64,000 bases of DNA from NCBI GenBank assembly GCA_030077755.1, contig JAQJZZ010000010.1:1612001-1676000 (forward strand), given 5' to 3'. The first letter of the stretch is position 1, and each line of letters starts with the position of its first letter. Below the pieces are notes generated by a model. It worked only from the letters and a program-made list of their open reading frames with translations, was not told the origin of the DNA and ran no database searches. Shown here one piece after another: positions 33,483 to 46,154 of this stretch. This DNA is from Filosporella fistucella (taxonomy: Eukaryota; Ascomycota; Leotiomycetes; Helotiales). The translations under genes were made by a program, and so were the position numbers.

Positions 33483-36382
33483 CTACTCCTCTTCGGAATC
33501 AGAAGAGTCATCTCCACTTGATTCCTCAGGTTCTTCGACAGCTGAGTATATATTAGCGTTTGGGTTGGGAATCAGGTGTAACCTGCTTACTCTGCATTAC
33601 AGGTTCGATAGATCCTGATTGGCGACCCTCATATGCAGCAGCAACACCTTCAAGCTGTTGAATCTTACGCTCTTGCTCATGCTTGCTCATAGGTTTGTTT
33701 TTCTTCTTGGGAGGTGGCTTTGCAGCATTACGAGGTGCCTCGCGCTCTTGCAGTGATTGCCGAAGGCCCTCTTCAACTTCAGGAGCATGCTTCATGATCA
33801 GGTTGTAAATCTTCCACAGGAGAGGAACACTGATCAAATCAATGTCCAACTCCAATGTACCATCCGCGCCCTCCTACAGAATTGTTAGAATATTTAACAA
33901 AGATATAGTGATCTTAACTTACGTCAATACCTGGTCTCTCCTTTTTGATGTCCTCAAGGACCATGCTAGAAACCTCCTCAGGAAGTACACCCAATCCATT
34001 TGAGATGGTTTCCTTCTCCAGAGTTCCCATGTATTTACTGCTTTGGCGATTACCCCCTGATTTCTTTGGTGCGGCTTTCTTCGAAGGAGCGTGCTTTTTG
34101 ACAGGTTTGGATTGCTTGGCCTTCTTTGCCTTCTGTTGTCGCGAAGCTGCCTCACCCTCTTGAACTCGCTTTTGTACAAGTTCGACCATGTCCTTTTGCA
34201 TGGAGATCAGTCCTGCGTCGGCATTCTTGGCACTCATCATGGTTATAAGCTTTTGTTGCTCCTCAAGAAGACGCTCTTTGGCCGCGCTAAGAGTGTCGAT
34301 TGCGGCATTGCTAGGTGCTTCTTCCTCTTCTTCCTCGTCATCGGAGTCAGGGAAACTGGCTGGGCTGGCAGCTTGTGGGGAGTGATCAGCAATCCAATCA
34401 TTCTTCTCAGAAAACTTTTCCTCGTAGACCTTTTGGAATTCCTTGCCCATAGCATGAACATGGTTGCCAACAGGATTGAACTTGAAGCAATTTGCAAACA
34501 TCAGCTTGATATCCTTATCGAATTCATTTGCACTGCCATATGCTCCATCTTTAAGCTTCTTGTCAATAGTCGAGAGGTCCATTGGTTTCTTGATGACAGC
34601 AAAGTAATTTGGAATACCAAGTGCAACAGGATCGACTGGTATCAGGAACGGGCCAGAGATTGCAGCGTGCTTGTGCTTCATCAGCTCGGTCATAACCTCC
34701 TCACAAAACTTAAGCTCGGTAGCATTCTTCCGGTTCTTTGGTCGGACAGAATATGGCAAGTCCTTGTTCTTTGGAGGATGAATTTCTCTCTTGGGTCTGC
34801 CACCGTCACCTTTAGTGGAGTCGCGACGAATCAAAGGGGTACTAGTTGTTGGGTCCAAAGCAAAGGTCTGTGCAGGAGGTGGAACAGCGGCGGGGGCAGC
34901 CATTGATTGCGCACCACGTGATTCTCTGCGGGGTGCATGAGCACGAGGGGCATCTGGAAGCGGCGTTGACTTCTTGACTACTTTCTTTTCCTTCTTTGCC
35001 TGGGGAACAGGCTCAGGTGGCATGTTGGCAATCTTTCCCAGAATGTTCGCACGAATATCCTTGGCCTGGCGTGTGATGCCATGATCTGGTCCGTTGAAAA
35101 TGATTGCGTTGTTGACCAAAAGGTCAAGATCGGCGCGGAAGTCGTTCATTGTACCATAAACGTTGTCCTTTAACTTTTGCTCCATGGCTGCAAAATCTGT
35201 TGGATTGGTAATCTTCGCTGTGTAGGAAGCAGCAAGGTCTGGCCACATTTGTACAACGGGACCTTTGAAGGGTCTACCATTGGCTGACCTCGCCGCATTC
35301 TTCAAAATCTTGATGGCTTCTCTGCTCTCGTATGGTGTGATCGCAGCGCTGGATGATTCACCATTCTCTGCATGAGGTAACGCTGGTGCGTCGGTCATTT
35401 CTTCATCATCAGTCTTTGTGCGCTTTGCCGACCGCTCGACCTCATCATCATCCTCACGCTCACGGGCGATCTTGGATGGAGGAGCTTGTGGAACATCCGC
35501 CATCTCTGTATCATTCATCTCCGACTTGTCTACCGCCATTGCCTGATCACTCTGATCCTGGATCGAAAGTTGACCGATATTATTTGTTTGTTGTGGAGCC
35601 TCTGGAGCAGGAGATGCCGAGGTAGGTGGAGTGAGTTGTGGACCAGAAGTTGATGGAATATCAAAACTGAAATCGTCGAGGCTTGCGTTTGCGCCGAGTT
35701 CGCCTTCTTGGGTCTTCGTCACAGAATCACCGCCAGTCTCAAGTTCCTCACTCTGGATAAGCTCTGCGGCCGATATTTGTCGCGGCGCAGACGGCGCAGT
35801 ATCCCTAAGATCGGACTCCGGTGCCTCGACTATTGGGGGAACAGCGGTCATACCTGAGTGATCTTCTACTGCAGAGTCTATGGCGGAATCTGCAAGAGAC
35901 GTTAAAGGCTCATTGGGTTCAAGACCAGGTGAGGCTGCGAGATTGTCGTCGGCGGTGGTATTGGTATCAGGGAGTTGCGAGGAATTCAGAGCCGACGTTG
36001 GCGAAGATTCTGTCGGTTGAGACTCGGTTGGGCCATTAATAGCAGTTGACAATGTTTGGTTCGAAGAGAACGCGTCAATATTGTTGGCGCCATTCACTGC
36101 AAAGCTTTCTTTGACGACTTCGTTTGAAGGTGAGGGGGTGGACTTGTTTAACACGATTTCAGAAGATGCGGTTTCAACGATGGTCTCATCTCGATTTGAG
36201 GTTCTGTGAAGATTTGATTGATAAATAAGTGTACACTAAAAAAGGAAGGAGAGAACAAGGAGATCGAGATAGACTCACCCGTTGATGTCTAAATCCAAAG
36301 CCATCTTGTCAGATGATGGAACGGGCTGTATCTTTTGCTCGAATGCGACACCGTCTGGCTGTGGAGTGGTCATGACGGCCAT
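33483..36382 (-). CDS. BDF1: Double bromodomain BET protein (Bdf1-like)
   Basis: Four exons (36382-36279, 36203-33923, 33873-33591, 33541-33483); 908 aa. After a long acidic, Ser/Thr/Pro-rich N-terminus, bromodomain 1 spans about residues 331-430 (FKGPVVQMWPDL, NAIIFNG) and bromodomain 2 about 530-640 (GPFLIPVDPVALGIPNYF, IKKPMDLSTIDKKL, NCFKFNP). Both keep the acetyl-lysine-reading Asn. A coiled segment (KERLLEEQQKLITMMSAK) follows, then a Lys-rich stretch, the ET domain (EKETISNGLGVLPEEVSS, and LDIDLISVPLLWKIYNLI after an intron) and an SE-rich acidic tail. BET proteins bind acetylated histone H4 and help recruit TFIID. Two in-frame ATGs (36382 and 36373) are possible starts. Divergent from the UTP5 gene with a 1.5-kb gap. 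Confidence 0.93.
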
Positions 36383-37885
36383 CAACAAACAGACCGCTTA
36401 CAGAGGCGGCAGCCCAGGACTGACGCAGAGGGAGTGCGCAATTTCAATTAGACTTATGAGTATTAATCTAAAGCGCAAGATGGATGCGACAGCAAATATC
36501 TAGGTCGCAGGTGCAGAACAGGGCAAGATATGGGCGGAAGTAGTAGGAGAAAGTGGCAGCCTTGCGCTGGAACTTATAGCCTTGCTTTGCGGATTGATCG
36601 ACCTAGGTTTGGCCACCTGGCGCAAAGTTCGAGAATGGAATGGAAGAACACGAGCGACGAGAATGCGCTGATGAAAAGAGGTGATTAAGAGCTCGAGTCG
36701 ATGCGATCGATGAGCGTCGTGGTGGATGGCGATGTGGTTGTTGTCGTGGTTGATGGTAGACGCGACAAATTAATTTATTGTTTTGCGCCGACTCTGGGTT
36801 CAGACGCGTCGATATCGTGAGGTGCACCTAGCAAAAGGGTCCTAACTTTGCGCAGGCAAGTTCAATATCGGGGTTCCGATATTGTTTGATAAAATAATCG
36901 ACAACTGCAACTATTCCGACCTCAAAATTTGTGTGTGAGGCGGAATGCGCAATGCGATGTGGTGGTGAGACGAAGGGTGAGTTAAGTTACAGTAAGTAGA
37001 AAACGGTGCGGTGCGGTCGTTATGAGGGTCTGGGACGGAGCGAGTGGGTGCAGTGCGATGCGAAAAGTTGGGTTTGCGGCCGGACCTCGTGACGAATGAG
37101 GGAGGAGCGTTCAAAGATTCAACGAAAAATTTCGGGAAAGCACGAAGGAGGTTGCTCGTCTTTAAATCGCAGAAAAGTTTCCAAATGAAAACTAGCGCTA
37201 ATGCAGGAGGCGGGAACCAATGATAGGTCGTGTAGAGTGGGGCTGAGCACTGCCTCCCGATTTCCTGAATAAGCGACACACCATTAAGTGAAGGCGTTGA
37301 TTTTAACTTAATCTTTTGCGACTATTCCACGTTCATCATTGCAAGACAGTATTACGATATACGTTGAGTATTACTCTATTCACAAGAAAAAGCGGTATCG
37401 AGCCCCTCACCTCCTGTCTCATAGTTTGGAATACGTGAGTGATACTGGAGGAAACCTGGCGGTGAAGTGAGCCTCGAGAATGAGGTTGCACGGCAGGGCT
37501 GTTTCGCTTAGCCCATGCTATCATCATTTTAAGTCGTCAGTCACGTGATCCAAGAAAAAAAGTTTATCACTCGAGGCAATCAGTAAAAACGGAAAGTTGC
37601 GAGATGCGAAATATCATCCCACTGACCTCGACCCCAACCCTTCTGCAGTTGAAGGAAGAGTTTTGATTGTGTTGATTGTGGTCCTTACTAGTAGCAGGTG
37701 TCTTGAAATCCCCCAAATTTCCTCGGGCGTAGATTTTCTGCCACCATTTTTCAACAGGCAGAAGCTGTTTGAACGAACCTACTTCGAGCTACAAACAATC
37801 GACTCGACCCTCGAAACTCTACATTACCCACCTCGAACACTCCTTTTGATTAGACCGACCGGTGTTCCTAATTAAAATACCAATC
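36383..37885. other. Divergent intergenic region, bromodomain gene / UTP5
   Basis: 1.5 kb between outward-facing starts; no gene with recognisable domains. A B-box-like GGCTCGATACC on the minus strand near 37390 did not develop into a tRNA. Confidence 0.55.
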
Positions 37886-39076
37886 ATGTCCACGAAAAGG
37901 AAGCTCCCGCAGAAGCTTGGCCAGCCGATGGTCAAGCAGAGCGCAAAGGTCCTGAATAAAGGTTCTCTCGATGAGTCAAGGGCAGTAGTGTCCGGCGGAG
38001 GGAATGCAATAAAGTCGAAAACAAATGCGGACCGAGAGGTAGTCAGCATATCAAGTGATTCGAGTAGTGAGGAGGAAGATGGGTCAGAAGGTGAGGAGGA
38101 AGCATCTGAGGCGGGAGATGTCCCTATGGAGGATGCGAAGACTGGAGAAGGACTCGACAATGTCGAAGATGGAACTGAGCCATCCTTTGGAGATTTGGTC
38201 CGCGCAAATGCATCAGAGCCAATTGATGTGGTCGGCGCATTCGACGACCCCTCCACTGCCGTCTCTTATCCTAAAAGCACACAAATTCAAGCTCCATCTG
38301 GCGCATCCCTTGGAACGGTTCTCACACAAGCCCTGAAAACAAATGATGTTTCTTTACTGGAATCATGTTTACAAACAATTGATAAAAACACTATTCATGC
38401 CACGATACAACGTCTCGAGTCGCCACTCGCCGGAGTACTGTTACAGAAACTCGCGGAAAGATTACATCGTCGACCTGGGAGAGCGGGCAGCCTTATGGTC
38501 TGGGTGCAATGGACTATAGTCACTCATGGAGGATACCTGGCAACACAGAAAGATTTGATCAAGAAGTTGGCCGAGCTCAATAAAGTGATTGACCAACGTG
38601 CAAAAGGTCTACAAAGTCTACTGTCACTGAAAGGGAAGTTAGATATGCTGGAGGCACAGATCGAACTTAGGAGAAATATTCAAAATCAGCGCAGACAATT
38701 GGACGACGACGAAGATGAAGATGATGTTATATATGTCGAGGGCCAGGAAAGTGAGGATGAGACTGCCCCAGGCCTCAAACCTCAAAGATTAGCTAGGAAT
38801 GGCGACTTGGAAGATCACTCAGGAGACGAGAGCGAGGTATCAGAAGATATGCCCATGACCAATGGTATCGTTGCGGATTCAGAGGACGAAGAGGATGAGA
38901 GTAGCAACGATGGTCTATTAGATGATGAGGCAGAAGAAACCGATGCAGATACCGGAGACGAGGATTTGATTGATCACGACGACCAAGACTCTCTTGGAGA
39001 TGATGATGAGAGCGATGACGGAGCAGCACCACCTCCTAAACTACTGAGAACTGGTGGTGTGTCGAAGAGAAGATAG
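37886..39076 (+). CDS. UTP5: Utp12-domain protein, Utp5-like small-subunit processome factor
   Basis: Single exon, 396 aa, from the ATG of MSTKRKLPQKLGQP. The N-terminus is Lys-rich, followed by an acidic serine tract (SSDSSSEEEDGSEGEEE). The core at about 135-290 is a Utp12 domain: LGTVLTQALKTNDVSLLESC, SPLAGVLLQKLAERLHRRPG and VWVQWTIVTHGGYLATQ. The C-terminus is strongly acidic and probably disordered. Utp5 belongs to the t-UTP/UtpA subcomplex in the nucleolus, which couples Pol I transcription to pre-18S rRNA processing. Yeast Utp5 also has an N-terminal WD40 propeller, which is not present here; this may be the normal state in filamentous fungi or mean that the propeller is encoded elsewhere. 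Confidence 0.78.
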   Translation: MSTKRKLPQKLGQPMVKQSAKVLNKGSLDESRAVVSGGGNAIKSKTNADREVVSISSDSSSEEEDGSEGEEEASEAGDVPMEDAKTGEGLDNVEDGTEPSFGDLVRANASEPIDVVGAFDDPSTAVSYPKSTQIQAPSGASLGTVLTQALKTNDVSLLESCLQTIDKNTIHATIQRLESPLAGVLLQKLAERLHRRPGRAGSLMVWVQWTIVTHGGYLATQKDLIKKLAELNKVIDQRAKGLQSLLSLKGKLDMLEAQIELRRNIQNQRRQLDDDEDEDDVIYVEGQESEDETAPGLKPQRLARNGDLEDHSGDESEVSEDMPMTNGIVADSEDEEDESSNDGLLDDEAEETDADTGDEDLIDHDDQDSLGDDDESDDGAAPPPKLLRTGGVSKRR

Positions 39077-40375
39077 ATGGCATGATTGCATTGGCGTTGC
39101 ATGGTCAGGCGTTTTTTGTTATGTTGGATGATGAAGATCCAAAACTATGTAGAAAGACGCATAGCTATGATACCGTGGAGTATTTGTACAGCCAAGAAGG
39201 AGTTTAAAAATCAAAATGGAAGGTTGACCTCGTACACGTGATGTGTCAACGTTTTAAGTTGAGATCAAGCATTTCCAGGTTAGCCAGGGGGTAGGTGAGT
39301 TCAGGAACTGGAACTTCGTATGAGTTCGGGGTGAGCCGGATTGGGAGTGTGAGTGCGTTCATTTTAAGCCCTTCCGTGACGACAGCAGGATAAACATCCA
39401 ACCAGCTCCGCCGCAGTTTCATAGCAGATGTCAATTCCTCGGACCCGAGAACTTGACACTCCTCTGCGTTTCTCTCAATGCAAACCAAGAGATACCAGAC
39501 CGGGTAACCTGGTGCGGCTCCATCTTTTAAGGCAGGTTTCTGTTTTTAACTCATGATCTCCAAGACTCCACATGATGGAAATAGAGACGCGCCGAGTACT
39601 CGTCTTCCCTTGGAAGTTGGAAGAGGGCTGGATTATGCGTGGCGCTGGGTGTGGCTCGAAAGACGTTGAGAGACGGAGGAAGTGAGGTGAGGAGGGTGAG
39701 GAATCTGAGTCGTCACGTTGTGGGGGGCGGACCGGAAATAATTTTGCGGTGTCGTTTCCCGTCAAATTCTCTGCATCACGACATGAACACAACAACTTTC
39801 TACTCATCGACTGTTTCTATGATGATGCGAATAACTTCACGATTACCGCTTGATCAAGACAATCAAGCGCTCATGTGAGAGTTGACTGTATCTGGGAAGC
39901 TTTCATCCGGTTTCCAAGATGCCACCCAAGAGGTCAAAGGAGACTACGAGTGCCGTGCTCCGTAGGTAAGGCCTTCACGTCCACTCCCAGTCCAATGCTG
40001 CAGCAAAGGCACCCCTGCCACCTCCGCTTTTATTTGCTGCCGCTAAAAGGCTTTGCTGACGACGCCTTGAGATGTGCTCTCCTGTCTGTTTTGTCCTCTG
40101 GCTATTTCATCTCATGTATCATCTGTTCTAAATCTCGTTTCCATCGCTTTTCTCCTTTGTTTATATCCTCATTTATCTATTCTCAGCAAGGCTGCATGTC
40201 ATTGCTACATAATTATTAGCCACCCCTACGATCTCCCGCTTCACGGCTGTGTTGGAAGACTTGGCACTTCAACCTACTGGCCCGCTAAATAAATCAATAC
40301 TTGGCATCTTGATCCGCATACACGAGGCTTCGTTGCAGCCTTGCTTGAAGGCTATAGTCCTTCGAGTGCTTACAG
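39077..40375. other. Intergenic, no supported gene
   Basis: 1.3 kb. Two minus-strand frames (39246-39488, 39475-39807) show no domain or splice partner. The segment 40100-40375 is pyrimidine-rich and probably the leader of the next gene. Confidence 0.5.
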
Positions 40376-41913
40376 ATGGCTCTCAATTCGATGTTTAATA
40401 TTAGGAAACGTCTTGGAGCGTCGATATTATTGACTTTGTTGTCGTTGATATCGATTTGTTTGTTGTTGCCGAGCAAGGTCAGCACAAAGTTACAAAAGAT
40501 CACCCTCGGTACAAGTATTGACGACTACGCCGGCCTATGGAGATGGGGAGATGAGACTGAGGATGACGAGAACGACGATTCTGGAGATGGTCTACGATTG
40601 ATCGTGTTCGGTGACTCGTGGGTTGATGAAAAAGTTGAAAAGGGGCAGGAGGGTAAAGGCAAGAGCTGGCCCCAGGTTTTGTGCGAAGAGGTGAGCAGAG
40701 TACTTGCTCACTCCAACAATTCAATGCTAATGTTTATGAGATGAGTTGTAAATCCCGACTCAACTTCGCCTCCTCACAAGCACCCGAAGCCTGGCCAGAT
40801 CATCCACCAACAGGAGTAATGGCTTCGAACGAAATCCATCGTTGGGCAGTCTCGAATACAAGGTTTCTATCACTTGAAGAATCGAACAAGTCTTTCAGCC
40901 TACCTGATCTGGCCACGCAGGTACAATCCTTCATTTCGCTCCCTGCACCGAAAGAACAACCAAAAGAAACTATATTCGTTATATCATTTGGTTTCTGGGA
41001 TATCTACGACTTTGCACGATTGGATTATGCTATGAGCATGAATGTGACCGACAGATCTGTCAACTTTCTCTTTGAACAACTCGATATTCTTTACGAATAC
41101 TTCACAAACAATCTCGTCCCTTCACCCGAAATTCCGACTTCAGAGTCCGCAAATATTACCCAGAAAGCATCAAAGTCGCCTTTGTTCCGTGTAATAATAC
41201 CTCGACTATTCGATCCCACTCTTCTGCCGGGCTGGTTATCTCATCGTCCTGTGCCTTTAGCACCAAGCAGCGTTGCTGAAGAACACAAGAACGCCATTTA
41301 CTTGACTGAAAGGTGGAATCAGCTTTTGGAGAACCAGATGGGCTCATGGATCAACTCAGTTTCTCAGCCAGAGCCTGAAACATCGGATGTGGATGAAAAG
41401 CAAGATCAAGAACCTGAACCTGAACCAGAACAGCCTAGAGCCGATGTCAGGGAGAATGATGATGAGAACCGTGAATTCGAACAGTTCAGCTCTAGAGATA
41501 CTCCCGAGGAACCCACAGGATCCGATTCGTCCGAAACACCGGAAGCGAAAAAAGTACCTGTCATCCAAAAAGACATATTTTACTACGACATTCCCAAGCT
41601 GCTTCTCGATCTCCTAATTGAGCACCAACTCGAAGACGAAGGCCTCTCCGATGCCTCTGGACTCGGCACAGGTGAATCACCATTTGAGTCCGTATACACA
41701 CCTTGTGTACATCCCGCTGGTGCCGAAGACACAGATGGAATGGTTGACTTGAACGGGATGTTAGTTTGCAAGGAGCCAGAATCGTATTTGTGGTGGGATG
41801 CATGGACACTAGGAGCGGTAGCGAAAGAGACGATCGCGAAGGAGATTGCGGGATTAGTGAAAGAGGGGAGGAGTTTAAGGAAGGCGTGGGAGAATCTGAG
41901 TCATGGCTCGTAA
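40376..41913 (+). CDS. Membrane-anchored SGNH/GDSL-like protein
   Basis: Exons 40376-40690 and 40741-41913, 50-bp intron with an ATGCTAATG branch site; 495 aa. One membrane segment at about residues 14-33 (GASILLTLLSLISICLLLPS) next to basic residues suggests a type II membrane protein. LRLIVFGDSWVDEK at about 73-86 is the block I motif of SGNH hydrolases. FVISFGFWDIYDFARLDY could be block II/III, and WWDAWTLGAVAKE near the end takes the place of the DxxH block but has no His, so the usual catalytic His is not evident. A Pro-Glu-rich acidic insert lies at about 345-400. Fungi have a conserved membrane group of this kind of unknown role, possibly acting on cell-wall or lipid esters. Confidence 0.7.
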
Positions 41914-44445
41914 GTTGGATACTTAAGGGAAGTATGTAAAGTGAAGTGTTGCATTTGAGGCGTTGGAAAAGCGAAGTTTAGGATTCTCATATATCATTGG
42001 AGGCGTTTGGGATACCATTTATTACAAGTTCGAGTTGTATATAATGATACTACATATTCAAATCAATCCAGTATATATACATTACTTTCTTCAACTCTTG
42101 AAGGGCGTAAGCGAAAAAATCCACCAAATATTTAATCAAATGGTAGTTACGGCTTGTGGAAAGGAAGTACACACGGCGCAAAGATCACCTAGCTCTACTC
42201 CACAACGGCGACCTAGTAAGGAAACAGAGTCTTCCTCACAGAGGTTGCCGGTATCATTCTAAGCGGAGAAATGTTTTCCTCGATCCGTCGACAGTCGACA
42301 GTAGAGTCTATTGACGACAGTAATTCCAACTAATTCGCTCAGACTTAATTCCCCCACTTCTCCCAAATGCCAATGCCTTACATTAACATACTCGTAGACA
42401 CACTTTGAGCAATATTAACTATCACTAAATTCCGCCTCACCTTGGCTGGCCTTGACCGGGGCATTATGTGGCTAGCGTTGGTCATGGGTCATACTGGTTG
42501 ACGAGGCAAAACATGTCAAGAGGTAGAGTTTATGTAGCTATAGATGTAGCGATCACTCTGAGATGAAGGGGCGTGTGATATTTGCTTTTTAAAGGATATT
42601 TGATTAGCAAGTCAGGCGGAATTTGGAAGGGTGTGAGATACCTGAGGTGAATTGCACAGGAATGTGAATCACTTCTGCATCCGTTCAAGCAAAGAGTAAT
42701 AGCTGTGAATTAAATGAGTAGAGTGAATGTAAAATGAATGTGTTTCCGAGTGTACGCTTTTATTATACAAGCGCGATAAGCAGGTGGGGATCTGGATATA
42801 TATTGGACAGCCATAGATTTCATCAGCTTCAAATGTTACCTGAAGCGATTGCGCGATTCTAGTGGGAAGTAAGGCAGTAAGAGGAAGGCCAGGTTGTTGC
42901 TTGTGCGAAATTGGTGAAGGTACTGAAGCAAATGATCACGTTTGCCTGTGCTACAGGTGACTTGAACTTCTCTATGGATAGTTAGTATGTTTTATTGATA
43001 GTTGGCTTGATATTTGTAATGAGTATAAGATAGCGCCCCATATCGACCATCGTAATACTCGGCGATAATATATATTGACGGTAGTAGAACTTGACGACAG
43101 AGGAGATTGACGGTGGTAGAAGTCGACAACAGTTTGATTCCGGCAAGCACTTGATTCTAACATGGGTCATAGTTTGCGCCTGGTTCTCATTCTTGCAACT
43201 TCTTCAAAAGATGACATGTCACTATCTTGCGAATGTAAGCCCACAATATGCATCCAGAATCTCAGCAAGCGCATGCATTCGGTCGAGTTCTTCTCAAGGC
43301 ATGGCGAATTTGGAAGTTGAGATATCCGGCACAGTAGACTTCTATAGATACTAGGTGGGTCAAGGCGAAGAGTAGACAGTGGATAAGTGAATTTACTGTT
43401 TAGTCTTTGAAGAGGAAGTGTGTGCAAAGTTGGGGTCCACGATGTAGCCACTGATAGTGGAGGGGAATGAATTCGGGTTTTGAGAGTGTATTCGAAAGTG
43501 ACCCACATAGAGACATGCAAGAGCATCACCAAGCTTAGTTGCCTACATAAGAAGCCAACAGTAGTCAGTTTCTGTCACTTCAGTTGTCTAATAGGGAAAA
43601 TAGCTCTAACTGTTGAGATAAGATGCGGAAAATAGTACTTCGGCGCTCAAAGAGTCAGAAAAGAGCAAGATGGCAAGCGGGTTACCAATGTCACACACTT
43701 GTAGTAAAGGGTTTTGGCATTTATGGGAATAAAAGCTGGGTAATAGTAGGGTAACTCTCGGACAGTTTGTCACGCTTCTTCAATTTCACATTGAGAAATT
43801 GAAGCTTGTATTATCTTTCCTGTACGCATGAATATACCATCTACAAATATATTCTGACCGCTTGGAGAATCTCCAACAAAATGGGAGATGGAGAATTACG
43901 ATGCTATCCCAAGTATAACGTTCGAACCAACCTCTGATCTCAACATCAGCTAGGCTTCGCTCTCAGATCATACCCATGCTTCATGTATAGGACCAGATAA
44001 CAATCTCTCAGTTCAATCGGTAGACGCGCGCATTGTGCGTGATCAGGTCAAAACTGAGAAGCGGAATGGAAATTTAACAGCTTAAGCCACACACTCAACC
44101 GGCAGAAGATCCTAGTTCATCAACGCAGCTTCAGAAAAATTCCCCCGTGATTTCTCTATCTCAACCCTGCTTTAGAGGGGTTGGTGGAATTCTTGCATCT
44201 TCTTCGCTTGCTTTGAGGAATTAAGACATGTCAATATCTCGATTTATTATATTTTTTGCCATTTCTTGCCTATATCAAACTTGACAAAAGTGCAATGGCT
44301 CAATTTGTCTTCTGAGCCTAGTGAAGGTTTCGTGAAAGCTGGATTGCTGCATGGGATTAATAAAATTTCCCGTTGTCACATTTGGATGACCAGGTATTTT
44401 TTTTTGACATCTTGTGCGCGTGGATCAGACCAGATCCAATTTCAA
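41914..44445. other. Long intergenic region with minor repeats
   Basis: 2.5 kb, AT-rich, no supported gene. Holds a 32-bp-period imperfect repeat (43074-43132), a small hairpin with 10-bp arms CTTCAATTTC/GAAATTGAAG (43778-43804) and a tRNA-like D-arm sequence near 44000 without a B box. Confidence 0.55.
43074..43132 (+). repeat. Two imperfect 27-bp direct repeats
   Basis: ATTGACGGTAGTAGAACTTG... (43074-43100) and ATTGACGGTGGTAGAAGTCG... (43106-43132), period 32 bp. Confidence 0.7.
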
Positions 44446-45726
44446 TCAATCAATTATTTTGACCCGAATCTCAACATCTTGGTATGGCCCCGATTTAATC
44501 AACCCTTTCTTCGTTCGCGGCTTGGATATTCTCACATCTGCTGCACCATCTTTCCATAAACGTGTCTCCCTATCCCTCTCGCACTCGCAGATTGGCCTCG
44601 GCTTCTGTGTTTGGACTTCCATGCTCTGTTGAATGTCCCATTCAGAACAGCTACTGCAGCACAGTGGAGCATCTTCCTCGCATTTCGCGCAGACGACCAA
44701 CACAAGATGACATTCTCTCGATCGACATTTGCTCAGTCGGTCGCTCAATATTCCACAGCTATGACACTTTGAGACTGGTTCCACCTTCACATCCTCGTTC
44801 AATCCAACTGATCCCCTCGCGTCAAATACATAATTCCGTCCCTTGAAAAGTGATTCTTCAGGTCTTTTCCTCCCAAGTTTGATCTCCTTGTCCATCCACG
44901 TCAAATAGGCTGCAATACCGCCATTCAATGTAGCAACTCTATCTCCCTCTCTTCGCGCCATATTTTCCTGCATCCACCTTGCACCTTTCTCACATCTGAT
45001 TCCTCCCGTACAATAAGTTAGAATTTGCCTCCCTTTTCCTTCTTTTCCTGAAGCCTCTTCATTATTTCCCATGAATCTCCTGACATATAACGGCCACTGG
45101 CTGAACCGCCTGATCTCAGGTCGTGTTGCAGCTTTTCCGTTTCCATCGACAAAGTACCCAATTCGACTCTCGTAGTAGTTCCGAACGTCGATTAGTGTCT
45201 TGTCGCCGGCTTCCAGGCACCTGGCATGGAACTCTTCTGGGCTTAAGCTCTCTATCTCGTCCCATTTCGAGGGCACATAGTTCGTGACTCCCATGGGAGT
45301 GATCTCAGCTGTGACCCTAACACTTGCTGGAGTGCCACCAAAGACACATGCACAGCCTGCTGTGGGTTTGAAAAAAGCGTCTTTCTCTGTGGTGGTGTCC
45401 AGTGAAAGACCAGCAAAGGACCAATGCGGTAAGCATTCTTCGATGTATGAAAGAATATCAGGGGTAGTGCCTGCGACAGTTATATTGAACCCTTCCTTCG
45501 CGACTCTTATCTTGCCGCCCAGACTATACTTCCTGGTAAGCAGAATGTGAAAATCTGCGAGTTTCTCTGGGTATTGTGCCTGTTGGGTGAAGGTTTGTGG
45601 AAGGGGAGGATTCGATGTAAAGTAACGATAAAAGAGGAGGACAAGACCCGAAGACTTAGAAGCTGCACACGAGCAAGTGAACGAGACAGGGTCCGAAGAC
45701 CCAGTCGGAAGGTGTGACTTCTTCAT
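44446..45726 (-). CDS. Rhodanese-domain protein, TrhO/TSTD2-like
   Basis: Single exon; 426 aa from MKKSHLPTGSS (a longer in-frame start exists at 45834). The N-terminal UPF0176-type domain reads VLLFYRYFTSNPPLP, GGKIRVAKEGFNITVAG and KPTAGCACVFGG. It is followed by a rhodanese domain (TLIDVRNYYESRIGYF) with the active-site loop TYCTGGIRCEKGA and LNGGIAAYL. A Cys-rich region follows (KCHSCG, CSSCSEW). Bacterial TrhO uses this architecture for oxygen-dependent 5-hydroxylation of tRNA wobble uridine. Eukaryotic TSTD2 proteins share it and are uncharacterised. The TrhO role is an inference by homology. Nothing in the neighbourhood adds evidence. Confidence 0.85.
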   Translation of the reverse strand: MKKSHLPTGSSDPVSFTCSCAASKSSGLVLLFYRYFTSNPPLPQTFTQQAQYPEKLADFHILLTRKYSLGGKIRVAKEGFNITVAGTTPDILSYIEECLPHWSFAGLSLDTTTEKDAFFKPTAGCACVFGGTPASVRVTAEITPMGVTNYVPSKWDEIESLSPEEFHARCLEAGDKTLIDVRNYYESRIGYFVDGNGKAATRPEIRRFSQWPLYVRRFMGNNEEASGKEGKGRQILTYCTGGIRCEKGARWMQENMARREGDRVATLNGGIAAYLTWMDKEIKLGRKRPEESLFKGRNYVFDARGSVGLNEDVKVEPVSKCHSCGILSDRLSKCRSRECHLVLVVCAKCEEDAPLCCSSCSEWDIQQSMEVQTQKPRPICECERDRETRLWKDGAADVRISKPRTKKGLIKSGPYQDVEIRVKIID

Positions 45727-46154
45727 CTCAATTCGAGAAATCGGGAGCTGAATTATCACGTGGTTTAATTTCATAAAATAGTTCTTTCCCTCGTATACGT
45801 AACTTTGAGAGGAGAGTAGAACACTCCCATACAATATCTGCAGAGGTGATGGAGGATAATTGTGGTCGTGCTGGTTGCCGTTGTTCAGCGAATGGGGTCG
45901 GTATGAAGTGTGGACTTCAAATTTTTAATATGTAGATGAGATCACGTGTTAATATCCCCTTCGCTACTTCCCAGACGTCAGCTCATGGCCCTACCTACCT
46001 TGACCATCTGTGTACAGACCTTGTCAGATGTTGCTCCTTGGTATACTACCAGCTTCAGCTCAGAACACCATCAAAGGCTTGTCAAGTTGCTGCTCGTTTG
46101 CATTCACATCTCAACTTGACACCTCAGTGACACTACCAGTTTTCAGATCCTGCC
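45727..46154. other. Divergent promoter, rhodanese gene / 2EXR gene
   Basis: 428 bp between outward-facing starts; no gene seen. Confidence 0.6.

Noticed and set aside
37370..37520. Possible minus-strand tRNA with GGCTCGATACC and a T-run
   Set aside because: The T stem does not pair and no A box lies at a suitable distance.
43999..44060. tRNA-like stretch (TCAGTTCAATCGGTAGA with a GTG triplet)
   Set aside because: No B box and no pairing acceptor or T stem.
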